From assembly GCA_947474165.1 (NCBI GenBank), contig CANJHO010000005.1, positions 1 to 56,076 on the forward strand: a stretch of 56,076 bases of DNA, read 5' to 3'. Origin of the DNA: Legionellaceae bacterium (GTDB lineage Bacteria > Pseudomonadota > Gammaproteobacteria > Legionellales > Legionellaceae). The notes below the pieces were generated by a model. That model saw nothing but the letters and a program-made list of their open reading frames with translations. It was not told where the DNA came from and ran no database searches. The translations under genes were made by a program, and so were the position numbers. Below, in pieces: positions 34,111 through 44,241 of the stretch (within the stretch, counting starts at the first letter, position 1; every line of letters begins with the position of its first letter).

Positions 34111-35673
34111 TTATTTCCCTAACATTCTAACGCTTGATTTAACCATCTGGGCGCTTGATTCAGCGCTTTCGTTTGCTGCCTGGTTTGATGCGGTGAGTAA
34201 TCCGGCAAGTCCTACGCCTGCCTCTCCACCAAAATGACTTGATAATTTAAGCAATAAACCTGGGGCTATGATGTAAAAAAGTACCGCCATGTTCCTCATG
34301 GCTGCCACCGTTTCATTCTCACCCATGGGGTCGAGTACGCTTTTTTCCACAAATCCCACCAGATGCCAAATATATTGCAGTAATATAGTGACGATAAATA
34401 AACCACAGATGCTACCTAATGCACGTGGGCTATAGCCGCTTAAGGCGAGCACTATAGGTGTGAAAATAATGAGGAAGAAATAAAAAAACGCATGCATGAC
34501 CGGGAGTGTTTGCAAGGTAGCTTCACGTTTAAGTGGTGTTGTAGTCCATGATTTTAAGGATTGAGTAGCATTGACTAAGCCGCGTGAAAGCACTGTACCT
34601 ACAGCATTATTCGTTGGATCAATGAGGGATTGAGCGCTATTAATTTGCATGTCGCGACTGTCTTGTAACAGTATTTTTGCGATGTAATCTTCTGGGGTAA
34701 TATCTGAATTCCAGGCTAGCCTGTGTTTGGTTTTGTATTCGTATACCCGATTGGCTACATCGATTCTGCCGATGTGTTTGTCGAAGTAGCTTGCTTTCTC
34801 GGAAGCCTTGACTAAATCTGAGCGAATCTTTTTCCACCATTGATTACACGTTGGATACCCGTTGATGGGCATGTGGGTTTTGACGGTGGGGTCGTCTTTG
34901 GCCGCTTGAAAATTGGAGCTTGGGTAGTTTTCAAAGGGAAATCCTGGTACTGGTTCACGAGCGGTCATTTTGGTGTAATACAACGTTCTAAAGGTTTTTG
35001 AGCCCATCCAATTTAAATCATCTTCTCCGCCGTGACGTTTTAAGATGGTTTCTATCCGTTTGGTTTCGGCCTCATCGTGGGGTTCATTTAAATAGGTGTT
35101 GCGGGCTTCAATGAAGCATTGCTTGTGAAACTGCAAGGCTTGTTGGCGTAAATCAGTTGGAATGTACGTTGAGACTAAATCCCCTTGAATGGCGTGCAAG
35201 CTATCGGTGCAACCCGTGACCTTCATGAGCCCATAGGTAAGGCTTGAAATGTAATTTTGTAGAATGGAAAATCCAATCGGGATTTTGACTTGATTGGTGA
35301 GCAGGTCAGCAAAGGATTCATCATAAGTCGTGCCACTGTCTTTGATGGTGGAGGTATGAAGGTTGTCATTTTTCTTCATGGAGCAAAGCGGCTTAAACGA
35401 TAGGCCTTTTTGCTCTAATGGCACGCAGGGGTAGACAAATAGGCTGCAGATTAAAATGGTGATAGCGAGTTCATAAAGAAAATGATTCAGTGCATAATCG
35501 GTCGCCTGCTGGGTTGAGCCTGCGGGTGCCAGCACGTTTTTTAAGAAACGAAAGCCTATGACAAGAAATCCCACATACAAAAGTCCTGTTTGCCATAAGG
35601 CATCAAAGAGTACGTCATAATGTTGCCAACCTAGATAGGTGGTGTAAAGACTCAGCGGGTTAAATACAATCAT
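34111..35673 (-). CDS. traG: TraG N-terminal-domain mating-pair protein
   Basis: The 520-residue protein matches the TraG_N family: an N-terminal FNPLSLYTTYLGWQHYDVLF segment, several early membrane helices, a periplasmic middle and a second hydrophobic cluster near 390-490. It is involved in pilus assembly or mating-pair stabilisation. It lacks the long C-terminal part of F-plasmid TraG, as is usual for GI-type systems. It overlaps the upstream gene by four bases. Confidence 0.8.
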   Translation of the reverse strand: MIVFNPLSLYTTYLGWQHYDVLFDALWQTGLLYVGFLVIGFRFLKNVLAPAGSTQQATDYALNHFLYELAITILICSLFVYPCVPLEQKGLSFKPLCSMKKNDNLHTSTIKDSGTTYDESFADLLTNQVKIPIGFSILQNYISSLTYGLMKVTGCTDSLHAIQGDLVSTYIPTDLRQQALQFHKQCFIEARNTYLNEPHDEAETKRIETILKRHGGEDDLNWMGSKTFRTLYYTKMTAREPVPGFPFENYPSSNFQAAKDDPTVKTHMPINGYPTCNQWWKKIRSDLVKASEKASYFDKHIGRIDVANRVYEYKTKHRLAWNSDITPEDYIAKILLQDSRDMQINSAQSLIDPTNNAVGTVLSRGLVNATQSLKSWTTTPLKREATLQTLPVMHAFFYFFLIIFTPIVLALSGYSPRALGSICGLFIVTILLQYIWHLVGFVEKSVLDPMGENETVAAMRNMAVLFYIIAPGLLLKLSSHFGGEAGVGLAGLLTASNQAANESAESSAQMVKSSVRMLGK

Positions 35674-37055
35674 TTGGTTTCTCCACTTCGATAGACGGCA
35701 CCGTTTTTAATAAGGCTTTGTTCATGGTCTTCACCTGGGGTGCTATTGGCCATATCTTGGGCACGTAACTTCATAATGAGGCCTAGGGTTTGCCCCATCA
35801 TTTTTCTACGCATCTCACTTTCAAATGAAAGTGCATGAATGTCATGGTCAAGTTTTTTTAAGGCAATACTGACCATGGTGCGTGCAGGCTTTAAGTTTTG
35901 TACTTCTTGGATTTGGCTCCCAGCTTGTAAGAGGCGGCGCAGCATCATCGCTTCATCCAGCAAATTTTGAATGGCGATTTCCTCACTTAATTTGGCAACC
36001 GTTAAGACTTGTTGCTCTCGAGGCATGCGCTGGATGCTTAAGATGATGTCATCTGTGATAAGGATATTTGATGCAGCGAGTTTCCTAAGATTGGCCTCTA
36101 TTAAGGGGATTTTTCTGTCTACTAATTGCCAGACGTAATTGGCAACATTAACGGCACACGTTTTACTACTGGCAGTTTTAGGACAGCTTTGTAATAAGGT
36201 GGCTAGCCCCACACCGGCTTTAGCCTTGCGTGAATCGGTATCTTTTTTATGACTGACTTGAATATCGCCTAAAACCAAGACTGCCCAAAGAGCCGCATCC
36301 GTGGGCTTTGGCCAGAAACTTACAAAATGACTGGATTTTGCGGCAGTTGCATCAGGCGGGTTAATATTATCCAGTGTTCGTGAAGGGGTTAATAAAAGGT
36401 TATAGCCAGCAATCACCACATCATTAATCACTTGGATAGGCTTTTGTAATCTGCCACCTGAATTGCCTTCTGAGCGATGCACCCATGGCAAACCATAGTC
36501 ATCTCCATTTTTAGCAATATCTTTGGCAGTTTTAGTGATATCAACGGGCTCGCCTTGCCGTGTACGACTGACGGCATCTATCCAGCCTTGGCTATCGGAT
36601 ACGGATAAAATGCTTGTTACCGGTGACTTGCCTTCTTCTAAGGTTTGTTTCACGGCTTGGCAATCTTGCACTTTCAAAGAAAATTCGTTTTGTGCGTTAT
36701 AGGCTGTATTTTGTAGGATATTGTATAAACCGGGCATCGCTTGCTGGAGCTTATACATAGGATACCCTGCAACAGAGCCTTTTAAACCATCGATGATGCC
36801 GGCTGGAATGCCACTGGCTGAATTCTTTAAATCTAAGAATGTATTGGTGATAGAAACCACAGGATTAAACAAATTACAGTTAAGGCCCATCCCCGTATTA
36901 ACGTTTCCCCCTATGGTGACCACTTGGTCACGATTAATGGGGGGTACGTATATATCAGAGTCTCCACCCAATTTGTAATAGTAATCAGACTGCATGGGCA
37001 GGATGGAGGCAGATGCCATATTGGAAATTAATAATAAAAGTAGTGTTGGTTTCAT
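35670..37055 (-). CDS. ICE protein, TIGR03755 (PFL_4711) family
   Basis: The 461-residue exported protein has a signal peptide (first 16 residues) followed by DYYYKLGGDSDIYVPPI, then GGNVNTGMGLNCNLFNP, the family's characteristic start. It resembles TraH in being a periplasmic assembly factor. It is followed by an ATGA overlap with traG and preceded by the TraU-like gene. Confidence 0.8.
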   Translation of the reverse strand: MKPTLLLLLISNMASASILPMQSDYYYKLGGDSDIYVPPINRDQVVTIGGNVNTGMGLNCNLFNPVVSITNTFLDLKNSASGIPAGIIDGLKGSVAGYPMYKLQQAMPGLYNILQNTAYNAQNEFSLKVQDCQAVKQTLEEGKSPVTSILSVSDSQGWIDAVSRTRQGEPVDITKTAKDIAKNGDDYGLPWVHRSEGNSGGRLQKPIQVINDVVIAGYNLLLTPSRTLDNINPPDATAAKSSHFVSFWPKPTDAALWAVLVLGDIQVSHKKDTDSRKAKAGVGLATLLQSCPKTASSKTCAVNVANYVWQLVDRKIPLIEANLRKLAASNILITDDIILSIQRMPREQQVLTVAKLSEEIAIQNLLDEAMMLRRLLQAGSQIQEVQNLKPARTMVSIALKKLDHDIHALSFESEMRRKMMGQTLGLIMKLRAQDMANSTPGEDHEQSLIKNGAVYRSGETK

Positions 37056-37064
37056 ATGTGTACC

Positions 37065-38111
37065 TTATCGTTTTTGTGGTTTACCGACATTTGGAAATCC
37101 ATGAACTAATTTCCCACCTTGATGCACGCAGCCGCGGTATTTACGCCAAATAACAAAGACGTAATTGCCATTGCCTTTTTCATCATCAGTGATGCCAAAA
37201 TCTAAGGGGTCGCCTGGTTTAATCATGCGATTATTGGGATAAACTTCTTGCCAAAGCACGCGTTCTTGTTTGGGGTCATAGATGACATTGGATACGACAC
37301 AATTGGCTCCGCAGGCATTTTTTGTAGGCATAGCCACATGCATACTTTGTTGGTTGGTGACAATATCAGCAGCATGCATGGCTGCGACCACTGAGGCTCG
37401 AAAGCGGGAGGGTTGGGTTACCCGCATTAACCGAGGAATTTCTTGTCCCCAGTGATTGTTATATGTGCCTATCTCATGGCCTATTAAAAGATGAGGATGG
37501 GTTGCCATGTAGGCCATTTCACCGGCTTCTGTTCTATCGCTCAGGGCATCTGCAAGGCTTGAGTAATAGGGTTTAGCAAACCTGGTTTCAGGTTGGTGTG
37601 TAACCTTAGGAAGGCTATATAACCCCACAGGACTTCCAAACACACTTACAATGCGGGTGCGATCTTCATTCATATGAAGGGGGATGAGTTGGCCTGTGCC
37701 ATCGCCTATATCAAAGGGTAAACCTAGTGCTTCTCTAAAGGCGGTTTGATAGCCTTTGAGGGCTAATTTGTTTTCAAATAGCAGCCCTATTTCTTGCCAA
37801 GGATTAGCACCTGCTTGATTTGAAACGGTGACAACCAAGTCTGGCAAATACTGTTCAATACTTGGGCCGGTCTCAAGGCTCGGGGGAAATTTTTTCGCCC
37901 AAAGGCAGGCCCCAATGATGCGATAATGGGTATTGTGCATGGTCTTTTCCAAGACACGTGCTGTGAGCGCAAGAGTATTGATAGGGTGCGGTGGTTTCAC
38001 ACTTTCTGCCTTCACTGTGCTAATCATCATAAAAACAAACGCGGTCATTGGAATGGGTAGTATTGTTTTCCATCTTTTCAGCAACCAATTCAGCGGCTTT
38101 AAGTACATCAT
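37065..38111 (-). CDS. traU: TraU-like protein, TIGR03756 family
   Basis: Start at 38111 is chosen because GGAG lies seven bases before it; the gene then overlaps the VirB4 stop by 92 bp. The 348-residue product has an N-terminal export helix, ACLWAKKFPPS near residue 73, a YLPDLVVTVSNQAGANPWQE motif and many conserved aromatic residues of TraU-type periplasmic pilus assembly proteins. The long overlap may couple its translation to the ATPase. Confidence 0.75.
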   Translation of the reverse strand: MMYLKPLNWLLKRWKTILPIPMTAFVFMMISTVKAESVKPPHPINTLALTARVLEKTMHNTHYRIIGACLWAKKFPPSLETGPSIEQYLPDLVVTVSNQAGANPWQEIGLLFENKLALKGYQTAFREALGLPFDIGDGTGQLIPLHMNEDRTRIVSVFGSPVGLYSLPKVTHQPETRFAKPYYSSLADALSDRTEAGEMAYMATHPHLLIGHEIGTYNNHWGQEIPRLMRVTQPSRFRASVVAAMHAADIVTNQQSMHVAMPTKNACGANCVVSNVIYDPKQERVLWQEVYPNNRMIKPGDPLDFGITDDEKGNGNYVFVIWRKYRGCVHQGGKLVHGFPNVGKPQKR

Positions 38112-40791
38112 GTGTTTTCTCCAAAAGGTGTCGATCGGCTTTTTCAGATTTTTCATTGAGCAGTAGGGCTAAAATGTAACGGGGTGGGATGACGCGAAAG
38201 AGGCCTTGGTAGCGTGAGCCCAACAGTACGGCTTCGGCATATAATCCCTTGACTGAATCAATGTCACGAATGAGTGCGATTTGTTCAGGGGTTAATTGCT
38301 TGAACTTTTGGACATCCGCCAACTCTTTTTCATCCACCCCTAATAAAATCCAGGTTTCAATTAACGATAAAATCTTGGTGGCCTTTTCTGAGTTCATATC
38401 GGCGACATTTTGGGTAATAGGGACTAACCAAAGGCCCAATTTACGAGCGACTTTGGCGATTAAAAGCGCACTGGTTACAATCGATGGAATTTGAAATTGG
38501 ATGTGCGATTCATCCAGGAAAAGAAAGGTGGGGCGGTTATCCTGTTGGCTCGCTTCAGCCATCGCAAGAATGCGTGGCAGCAGTGATACCATCACCAGGG
38601 CTAGCTTACCTTTATCATCTTTGATGGCTGAGATATCGATATGGAAAATATCAAATTCTCCAAGAGGCTCAGTGGGAACATTAAAAAAACGCGACTTATT
38701 GCTATTAATGACATAGCTTTTTAGCCGGTCATGCATGTCTAGAATTCTATCTTTTTTACGGGGGACTTCCTCTATATCCAGGCATCTCGCAAAGGCGGCT
38801 AATACATGCTCTGTTAGCATTTGCGGTACATTAGCGTGATAGGAGGTGAGGATGGCATCGGTGAGTATTTCAATTAACAAGGTTTCATCAGCCAGGGTAA
38901 AACGTTTTTCTTCGCGCTCGTTGGCTTCGGTAATCATGGTGCGTAAAGCTAAAGATAATTCAGCTAAGTAGCTGCGTGAATCATCATCACTAGGGCCTGC
39001 TGGTTCATCTAAATTGGATTTGAGTGCCATCATCTTTTCAGCCAATTCATCACTTAAATTGTCAGTGATTTCAGGGATGGCTTTATAGGCTTCACAAAAA
39101 GGATTAAGCGGGACGGCTTTATCCTTTTGATTGCTTAGTAAGAGTTGCTTGGTGATTTTACCTTTCTCACGGCAATGGATGAGGATGCGATCAAAGGAGT
39201 TTCCCATTTCAAACAGCACAATGCGCGCATTTTTAGTCGCCATGAGTGAGTTAATCATCCAACCGGTGGCTACAGATTTCCCTCCACCGGAATTAGCAAA
39301 TAGTGCCATATGAGAGTTTTGGCTGATAAAATCATGGTGCAAGATATCAAAAAAGACCGGCTCGCCCAGACGATTAAAAAATGTAAAACACGGAAGGTGT
39401 TTGGCGCCTTGGTTTCGACCATAGACAGGTAAAAGTGCTGCAAGCTCAGAAGCATACACCAGTCTATCAAAGCGCAAGTGAAAGCGTGCAAAGTGGGGTT
39501 CAAAATTAAAGGGTAGGGCGTTTAAGTAGCTGTTGATTGGATGTACATCAAACCGTGAGGCAATCAATGGCATTTTGGCATCCGTAAAAAGCGCTTGTAA
39601 GTCCTTTTCAATTTGCGCACCTTCCTCTTCTGTGGCGGCTTTGTAATAAATGGCTTGATTAACCCAAAATAATCGATTACCGGTAGCTAATTCATCACGC
39701 GCTGTTTTAATGTCTTCTCGCACCTCAGAGGGTTTAATACTGGTGCCAATGATGCCTTTTTCAATCCGCATTAAATGCGCATCGAGTGCTTCATCGCTGG
39801 CAAAGGTTACCTGAATCGTATAGATAGCCCCTTCAGGCAATTTATCGAGTAGCGCATAACGGTGTTTGGGATTGGCTTGCGGTTTTTCGCGGGATAGCAA
39901 TCCAATGTCAGGCGCTTCTTTTAAGCCGTCAACATAAAGCACACGGTGTTTGATGCCATCAAAGACAAAGCCTTTGTCATCTGTTTCTGGATGGGTGAAA
40001 AATACATTTTGCGGCAAGATGAAGCCTGCGGGAATATTGTTTTCAGGATAAGGAAATTGTTGTAATAACTGCTGCACATCACCATTGGTAAGCGCGGGCT
40101 TTGGATTAAACCAGGTGACCCACCAATGATAATAGGCTTTCCCCGTTAAGCGTTTTAGCGTGAGCCCTGGTGATTGCAATTTGGATGCAATTTGTGCGAT
40201 GACTTCTTCATGTTCAATGATGGATGCTTCGCGCGTTGTTTTAAGCGTGTTATAGCGGCGATAAAATAATACTCGAATGCGTCGAAGGCGCGCGCGATAC
40301 GGCATGTCTGTTTTTGGATCGAGGAATAAACCTTCGGGGCGTGTCATTTTAGTGAAGAGATCGCCTAATCGTGCAAGATAGTCTTGGGTGAAGGCGGTTT
40401 TTAAGTGTTCAGGATCAATGGCATTTTCAATGTGCTGAAGAACAGAGGAATGCGAATACTCATCTTGTACGTACATCTGCATAACCCAAGGGTCATCTTG
40501 GTGTAAGGGCACAACATGGGCCAAGGTATCACGAATTTTTTCAAAGACATTTTGTAAGTGAAGAGGAGTTGCTGCTTCTGCAGCAAGTGATCCCAATTCA
40601 AAGCCACTGCCGACACTTACTCCATCATTCAGTAAAAAGATATTTTTCTCATCAAAAAAATCAACGCAAGCTATGTGGTCTGGTAATGAGGGCCCCTTGG
40701 GTCGATAGCCTTTAGCCACATCACCCATTTTAATAGGTGTGTTGGAAGCCTCCCCCACCAACCAATCAGCCATAGACTTAAGAATACTCAT
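38020..40791 (-). CDS. traC: TraC/VirB4-type conjugative ATPase, TIGR03744
   Basis: The 923-residue protein is the main secretion ATPase of the type IV apparatus. Walker A is NSGGGKSVATGW near residue 502 and Walker B FLFLDES near 758, with the N-terminal VirB4-type region complete. It acts at the cytoplasmic face of the inner membrane in pilus biogenesis. Its gene abuts the lipoprotein gene with no gap. Confidence 0.9.
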   Translation of the reverse strand: MSILKSMADWLVGEASNTPIKMGDVAKGYRPKGPSLPDHIACVDFFDEKNIFLLNDGVSVGSGFELGSLAAEAATPLHLQNVFEKIRDTLAHVVPLHQDDPWVMQMYVQDEYSHSSVLQHIENAIDPEHLKTAFTQDYLARLGDLFTKMTRPEGLFLDPKTDMPYRARLRRIRVLFYRRYNTLKTTREASIIEHEEVIAQIASKLQSPGLTLKRLTGKAYYHWWVTWFNPKPALTNGDVQQLLQQFPYPENNIPAGFILPQNVFFTHPETDDKGFVFDGIKHRVLYVDGLKEAPDIGLLSREKPQANPKHRYALLDKLPEGAIYTIQVTFASDEALDAHLMRIEKGIIGTSIKPSEVREDIKTARDELATGNRLFWVNQAIYYKAATEEEGAQIEKDLQALFTDAKMPLIASRFDVHPINSYLNALPFNFEPHFARFHLRFDRLVYASELAALLPVYGRNQGAKHLPCFTFFNRLGEPVFFDILHHDFISQNSHMALFANSGGGKSVATGWMINSLMATKNARIVLFEMGNSFDRILIHCREKGKITKQLLLSNQKDKAVPLNPFCEAYKAIPEITDNLSDELAEKMMALKSNLDEPAGPSDDDSRSYLAELSLALRTMITEANEREEKRFTLADETLLIEILTDAILTSYHANVPQMLTEHVLAAFARCLDIEEVPRKKDRILDMHDRLKSYVINSNKSRFFNVPTEPLGEFDIFHIDISAIKDDKGKLALVMVSLLPRILAMAEASQQDNRPTFLFLDESHIQFQIPSIVTSALLIAKVARKLGLWLVPITQNVADMNSEKATKILSLIETWILLGVDEKELADVQKFKQLTPEQIALIRDIDSVKGLYAEAVLLGSRYQGLFRVIPPRYILALLLNEKSEKADRHLLEKTHDVLKAAELVAEKMENNTTHSNDRVCFYDD

Positions 40792-41193
40792 TTAATATCG
40801 CTCACTGGCCAGTGCAAATTGGTTTTGCTTGTAGAGAAAAAACGCTGTGGTGTAACCAGGCTTTAACAATTGTTCATCCCCAATTAAAGCCACATGCGGG
40901 TAGATAAACATTGGAATGCTAGGATTATCCAAGGGTTTAAAAAGCATTACTGTTTCATTGACAGCCGTTCGCGTATAGCCGTCATAGCCTGGTTTAGCTG
41001 TATCGATTGCTTTCACCCGATAGCGAGGCGCGGTCCAACTTTCAGCACTTTCATCTAAACTTTGGTGATAGAGTTGACTCACGGTTAAACCCGCTTCAGG
41101 CACGCTACCGGAGGTTACGTGTGATGAACAGGCGCTTAACATGAGCATACTAGCGCAGGCTAGTATCGTGGATGTGCGTTTGTAATTGACCAT
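40792..41193 (-). CDS. conjugation lipoprotein, TIGR03751
   Basis: The 133-residue protein has a signal sequence ending in the lipobox LSAC (Cys about residue 22) and a short acidic domain. This fits the small lipoprotein placed between the TraB-like and VirB4 genes in GI-type systems, perhaps a TraV analogue of the outer-membrane core. It overlaps the preceding gene by 44 bp. Confidence 0.8.
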   Translation of the reverse strand: MVNYKRTSTILACASMLMLSACSSHVTSGSVPEAGLTVSQLYHQSLDESAESWTAPRYRVKAIDTAKPGYDGYTRTAVNETVMLFKPLDNPSIPMFIYPHVALIGDEQLLKPGYTTAFFLYKQNQFALASERY

Positions 41194-42466
41194 AATCGAG
41201 GACTCTCCCGTTGAGTTTTTTGTCTAGTTTGATGGTTTTGGTGATATGTAATGACATGTGATTGGGTTGGTAGTGGCAATTTTTGCCAGAGCAAATAGCT
41301 AAACTTGCAGGCACGAACACCATATCAAAACTGCCTTGGATGCGTTTTTCTAACCAATCGGCCCCTTTGACCGCTCCTTCTGCAACCGCACCTCCTGCGG
41401 CAAATTTACCGAATGAGCCAGTGGGCGATTGTGTGGCCCCATTGGGGCCTTCAAAGGACGTCATTTGCCATTGGGAAAGCGCATTACCTAAACCTTGCGT
41501 GCCTCCAGCTGCCATCATGGCGGCTAATACACGTGGGGCATTGGTGAAATACTTGCCGTGAATACAGGGGTTACCGAAGGGTGTGGTGAGATAACCAAGG
41601 GATTCGTTATTGACTAAATCGGTGGTGTTTTTCATTTCCTCAGTGCCTACGGTTACAAAATGACCGTCTTGGAAGGTGAATAAGGCAGATGTGACGTAGG
41701 CCCTCACGCAGGAAATATCATCTAAAAATGAACCCACTCCAATGGCATAACCATTGATTTTCATCCCTAAAATATCAGCTGGCAGTGCTATGCCATTAGA
41801 TGCCATTAAATCACCACGGCTGATAAGTGCTGTAAAAGGAAATAAGGGCTGCATTAATTTGCCATCGCTGGGTACCTCCCCAATTAACGCTGACAATAAC
41901 GTAGTACGACTTACATCAGCGCCTGCGGGAATGGTGTAGTAGGGGATTGCTTTTGCTGTTTCTTCTTTCTCATTTACTACCAATTTCTTGATTGAAGGAT
42001 GTCGCTTACTTAACTTTTCCCAATACGTTCTCTCTTGTGGGGAAAGCGGGCGCTTCATGAGCAAGGCATCAATATCATGGATGTGATGATTGGTTGAATT
42101 TGGTATCCCATCAACCGGGTAATCACTTGGATTGGACGTGGGTTGCGCACTTTTTAAGTTAGTTATCTCATCTTTTAATTGAGTGATGGCATCTGTGATT
42201 TCAGAAGGAATGTTGGGTTTTAAAGCCGATTCGGTAGGGTGTTGCCGCTTCTCCAGTGATTGAATTTTGTGTTGCGTTTCTAGCAAGCGCGCTGAGACAT
42301 CACGAATGTTGTCATTGAATTGACTCGCAATGGCTGCATTTAAATTGTTGGTATCATTCGAGCGGTCTGTGATTGGGGCGTCGTGATGCCATTGATTCAT
42401 TAAGATGAGAACGACTACACCGACCACAACCGCACTTAATACTTTGATGCCAAGATTTTTCTTCAT
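41150..42466 (-). CDS. TraB/VirB10-like protein, TIGR03752
   Basis: The start at 42466 overlaps the upstream stop as ATGA; a longer open frame upstream is not used. The 438-residue product has one N-terminal membrane helix (LSAVVVGVVVLILM), a coiled coil (about 45-95) and a beta-rich C-terminal periplasmic domain. This is the VirB10-like scaffold spanning the envelope, taking PFL_4705 as the family. Confidence 0.8.
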   Translation of the reverse strand: MKKNLGIKVLSAVVVGVVVLILMNQWHHDAPITDRSNDTNNLNAAIASQFNDNIRDVSARLLETQHKIQSLEKRQHPTESALKPNIPSEITDAITQLKDEITNLKSAQPTSNPSDYPVDGIPNSTNHHIHDIDALLMKRPLSPQERTYWEKLSKRHPSIKKLVVNEKEETAKAIPYYTIPAGADVSRTTLLSALIGEVPSDGKLMQPLFPFTALISRGDLMASNGIALPADILGMKINGYAIGVGSFLDDISCVRAYVTSALFTFQDGHFVTVGTEEMKNTTDLVNNESLGYLTTPFGNPCIHGKYFTNAPRVLAAMMAAGGTQGLGNALSQWQMTSFEGPNGATQSPTGSFGKFAAGGAVAEGAVKGADWLEKRIQGSFDMVFVPASLAICSGKNCHYQPNHMSLHITKTIKLDKKLNGRVLDYGQLQTHIHDTSLR

Positions 42467-43239
42467 CGCACAAACCCCTTGTTTTCCAGCAGAGCATCTC
42501 CAAAAGGACGACTTGAAGTAACAAAGACTGTGGTGGTTGCTTGATGATTTCGTGGGCTTAAGGTGTTGGTCGGGTAAAAGGTCGCAGTTTGCCAATTACC
42601 GAGTAATTGCCGTGGGTCAATAATGACTTGTTTATTAAGCTCATTTTTAAGCTCAATGGCAGTGACATACAAATCATTGGCATGCCATGAGAGCAGAGGT
42701 TTGGCAGCAATACTTGCACCATAAACCAAGCTGATGTGTCTATGGGTTTGCATGGGCGTTCGTGTAATTTCTGGTGGAGTCACCAATAACCGCTCTGGTG
42801 AATAGAGCGATTGAATGGCAAAACGGGTGAGCGTGACCGGATTAATATCGGTTGATGGGGTGGACGTAGGTTTATCCGGCTCATTACTTTCACCCATGAC
42901 TATTTCAATAGGTGTGGCCGTTATTACCTTCTTGCTTGCCGAAAGACTCAAAATAATCGCTTCCCCATAAGGCATCAATTGCACCACAAGTCGCTTATTG
43001 GCAAAGGCTTTATGGGCATTGAAATAAAGCGCATCTTGAGCTTTCACAATGCCTACTTTTTCATCAAGCTCTGAATCGATAATACTGACGGCCAATGGGA
43101 ACCGGATAAGGCGTTCTTGGTTTAAGGGGAGCGTGATACGAATGGGGGTTTTATCCCATACCAAATGCTCAACGGAACTTGCCATCGCTAAAGGTGTGCA
43201 AATGAGCATGAATAAAGTGATGCCTTTTTTAAAGGTCAT
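42463..43239 (-). CDS. TraK/VirB9-like protein, TIGR03749 (DUF3438)
   Basis: The 258-residue exported protein (signal peptide ending near MASS, residue 22) has the WDKTPIRITLPLNQERLIRF segment of the PFL_4704 family. By place and size it is the VirB9/TraK-like part of the outer-membrane core. It overlaps the upstream gene by 11 bp and the downstream gene by 4 bp. Confidence 0.8.
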   Translation of the reverse strand: MTFKKGITLFMLICTPLAMASSVEHLVWDKTPIRITLPLNQERLIRFPLAVSIIDSELDEKVGIVKAQDALYFNAHKAFANKRLVVQLMPYGEAIILSLSASKKVITATPIEIVMGESNEPDKPTSTPSTDINPVTLTRFAIQSLYSPERLLVTPPEITRTPMQTHRHISLVYGASIAAKPLLSWHANDLYVTAIELKNELNKQVIIDPRQLLGNWQTATFYPTNTLSPRNHQATTTVFVTSSRPFGDALLENKGFVR

Positions 43240-43876
43240 GGTGTTCTCCTTCTAATAAATCGTGCACTAAGGTTTCAGGCTGAGTGTAACCATCCAGCGC
43301 TAATTGAAAGGGGTTTTGGAGTTTGGATGTGGTTACTTTGACCACGCGCACGTGGTAGTCCACCACTTTGTCTGCAATCACCATGGGGCTTGCATCGTTT
43401 AAACGTTGGGTAATACGAAGCACCACATGTACTTCCCAGGCATCTTTCCCAATCCGTTGAATGTCATGGGGTTCCATGAATCGATAAAGACTTGCGATTT
43501 GCGTGCGGTTAAAAAGTTGTGCCTCTTGGAAAGCAGTTAGGGTTTTTTGCATTAATTGCTGATGGCGAGGGGTGAAATAATAGTAAAACCCTTGAAGATT
43601 TTGGGTGAAATCGGCGAGTCCCGATTGAGACCAAGTATTTAATGTGGGCAATAGGGTACTGACAAATCCATGCACATATTCATCTGGCACATCACCTGAC
43701 TTCATCAAGCCGCCATTTGCAGCAAGATTAGGGGCAAGCCAAAATTCCATGTGCTTAGGTGCAGATAGGAGAGCTACGAATAGACCACCAATCACGAGTA
43801 ATAAAACCATGAGCAGAGCAAGCAATAGACGATTAACTTGGTTTAATGCATCAATTTTCTTCCAATAGTTAAACAT
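43229..43876 (-). CDS. TraE/VirB8-like protein, TIGR03746 (DUF2895)
   Basis: The 215-residue protein has one N-terminal membrane helix (LLLALLMVLLLVIGGLFVAL) and a periplasmic domain with the FEATURE-like order of VirB8/TraE proteins of this class. The motif SAPKHMEFWLAPNLAANGG follows the membrane helix. It is an inner-membrane assembly factor. It overlaps both neighbours by a few bases. Confidence 0.8.
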   Translation of the reverse strand: MFNYWKKIDALNQVNRLLLALLMVLLLVIGGLFVALLSAPKHMEFWLAPNLAANGGLMKSGDVPDEYVHGFVSTLLPTLNTWSQSGLADFTQNLQGFYYYFTPRHQQLMQKTLTAFQEAQLFNRTQIASLYRFMEPHDIQRIGKDAWEVHVVLRITQRLNDASPMVIADKVVDYHVRVVKVTTSKLQNPFQLALDGYTQPETLVHDLLEGEHHDL

Positions 43877-44231
43877 GCGCTCTCCTGATATGTTTGACGC
43901 GCTGCCAAATACCCTTGTGATGCAAGTACGGGGATTTTTTTAAGCCCAATGTGACGAGCTTTAAGGTCAATGTTTTCATAAGATACCCATGCGGTTTACC
44001 GGCTTTAAATCGCGCGATAGGCTTTGGCAGAAAGGCAACTGCTACAATAAAACCTAAAAGGAATCCTGAGCAGGCGAGCGCCACCACCCAGCCGGTCATC
44101 AATCCCACGATGCTAAACAAAAGGCATGTGCCTGCGGTCATAGTCACCACAATGACAAAGAGCTCACGCAAGCTAAGCCCTTTGTAGGCTTGAAAATCAT
44201 GGGATAAATGTCGGCTAGATGGGGCTTTCAT
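43869..44231 (-). CDS. TraL-like membrane protein, TIGR03750 (DUF3487)
   Basis: Start at 44231 is preceded by a strong AGGAGG eight bases or fewer away, so a longer upstream frame is rejected. The 120-residue product has two close membrane helices (about 27-72) and a basic C-terminus with PKPIARFKAGKPHGYL, the family hallmark. It is VirB3/TraL-like by place. Confidence 0.8.
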   Translation of the reverse strand: MKAPSSRHLSHDFQAYKGLSLRELFVIVVTMTAGTCLLFSIVGLMTGWVVALACSGFLLGFIVAVAFLPKPIARFKAGKPHGYLMKTLTLKLVTLGLKKSPYLHHKGIWQRVKHIRRAHV

Positions 44232-44241
44232 GAGGCACCTC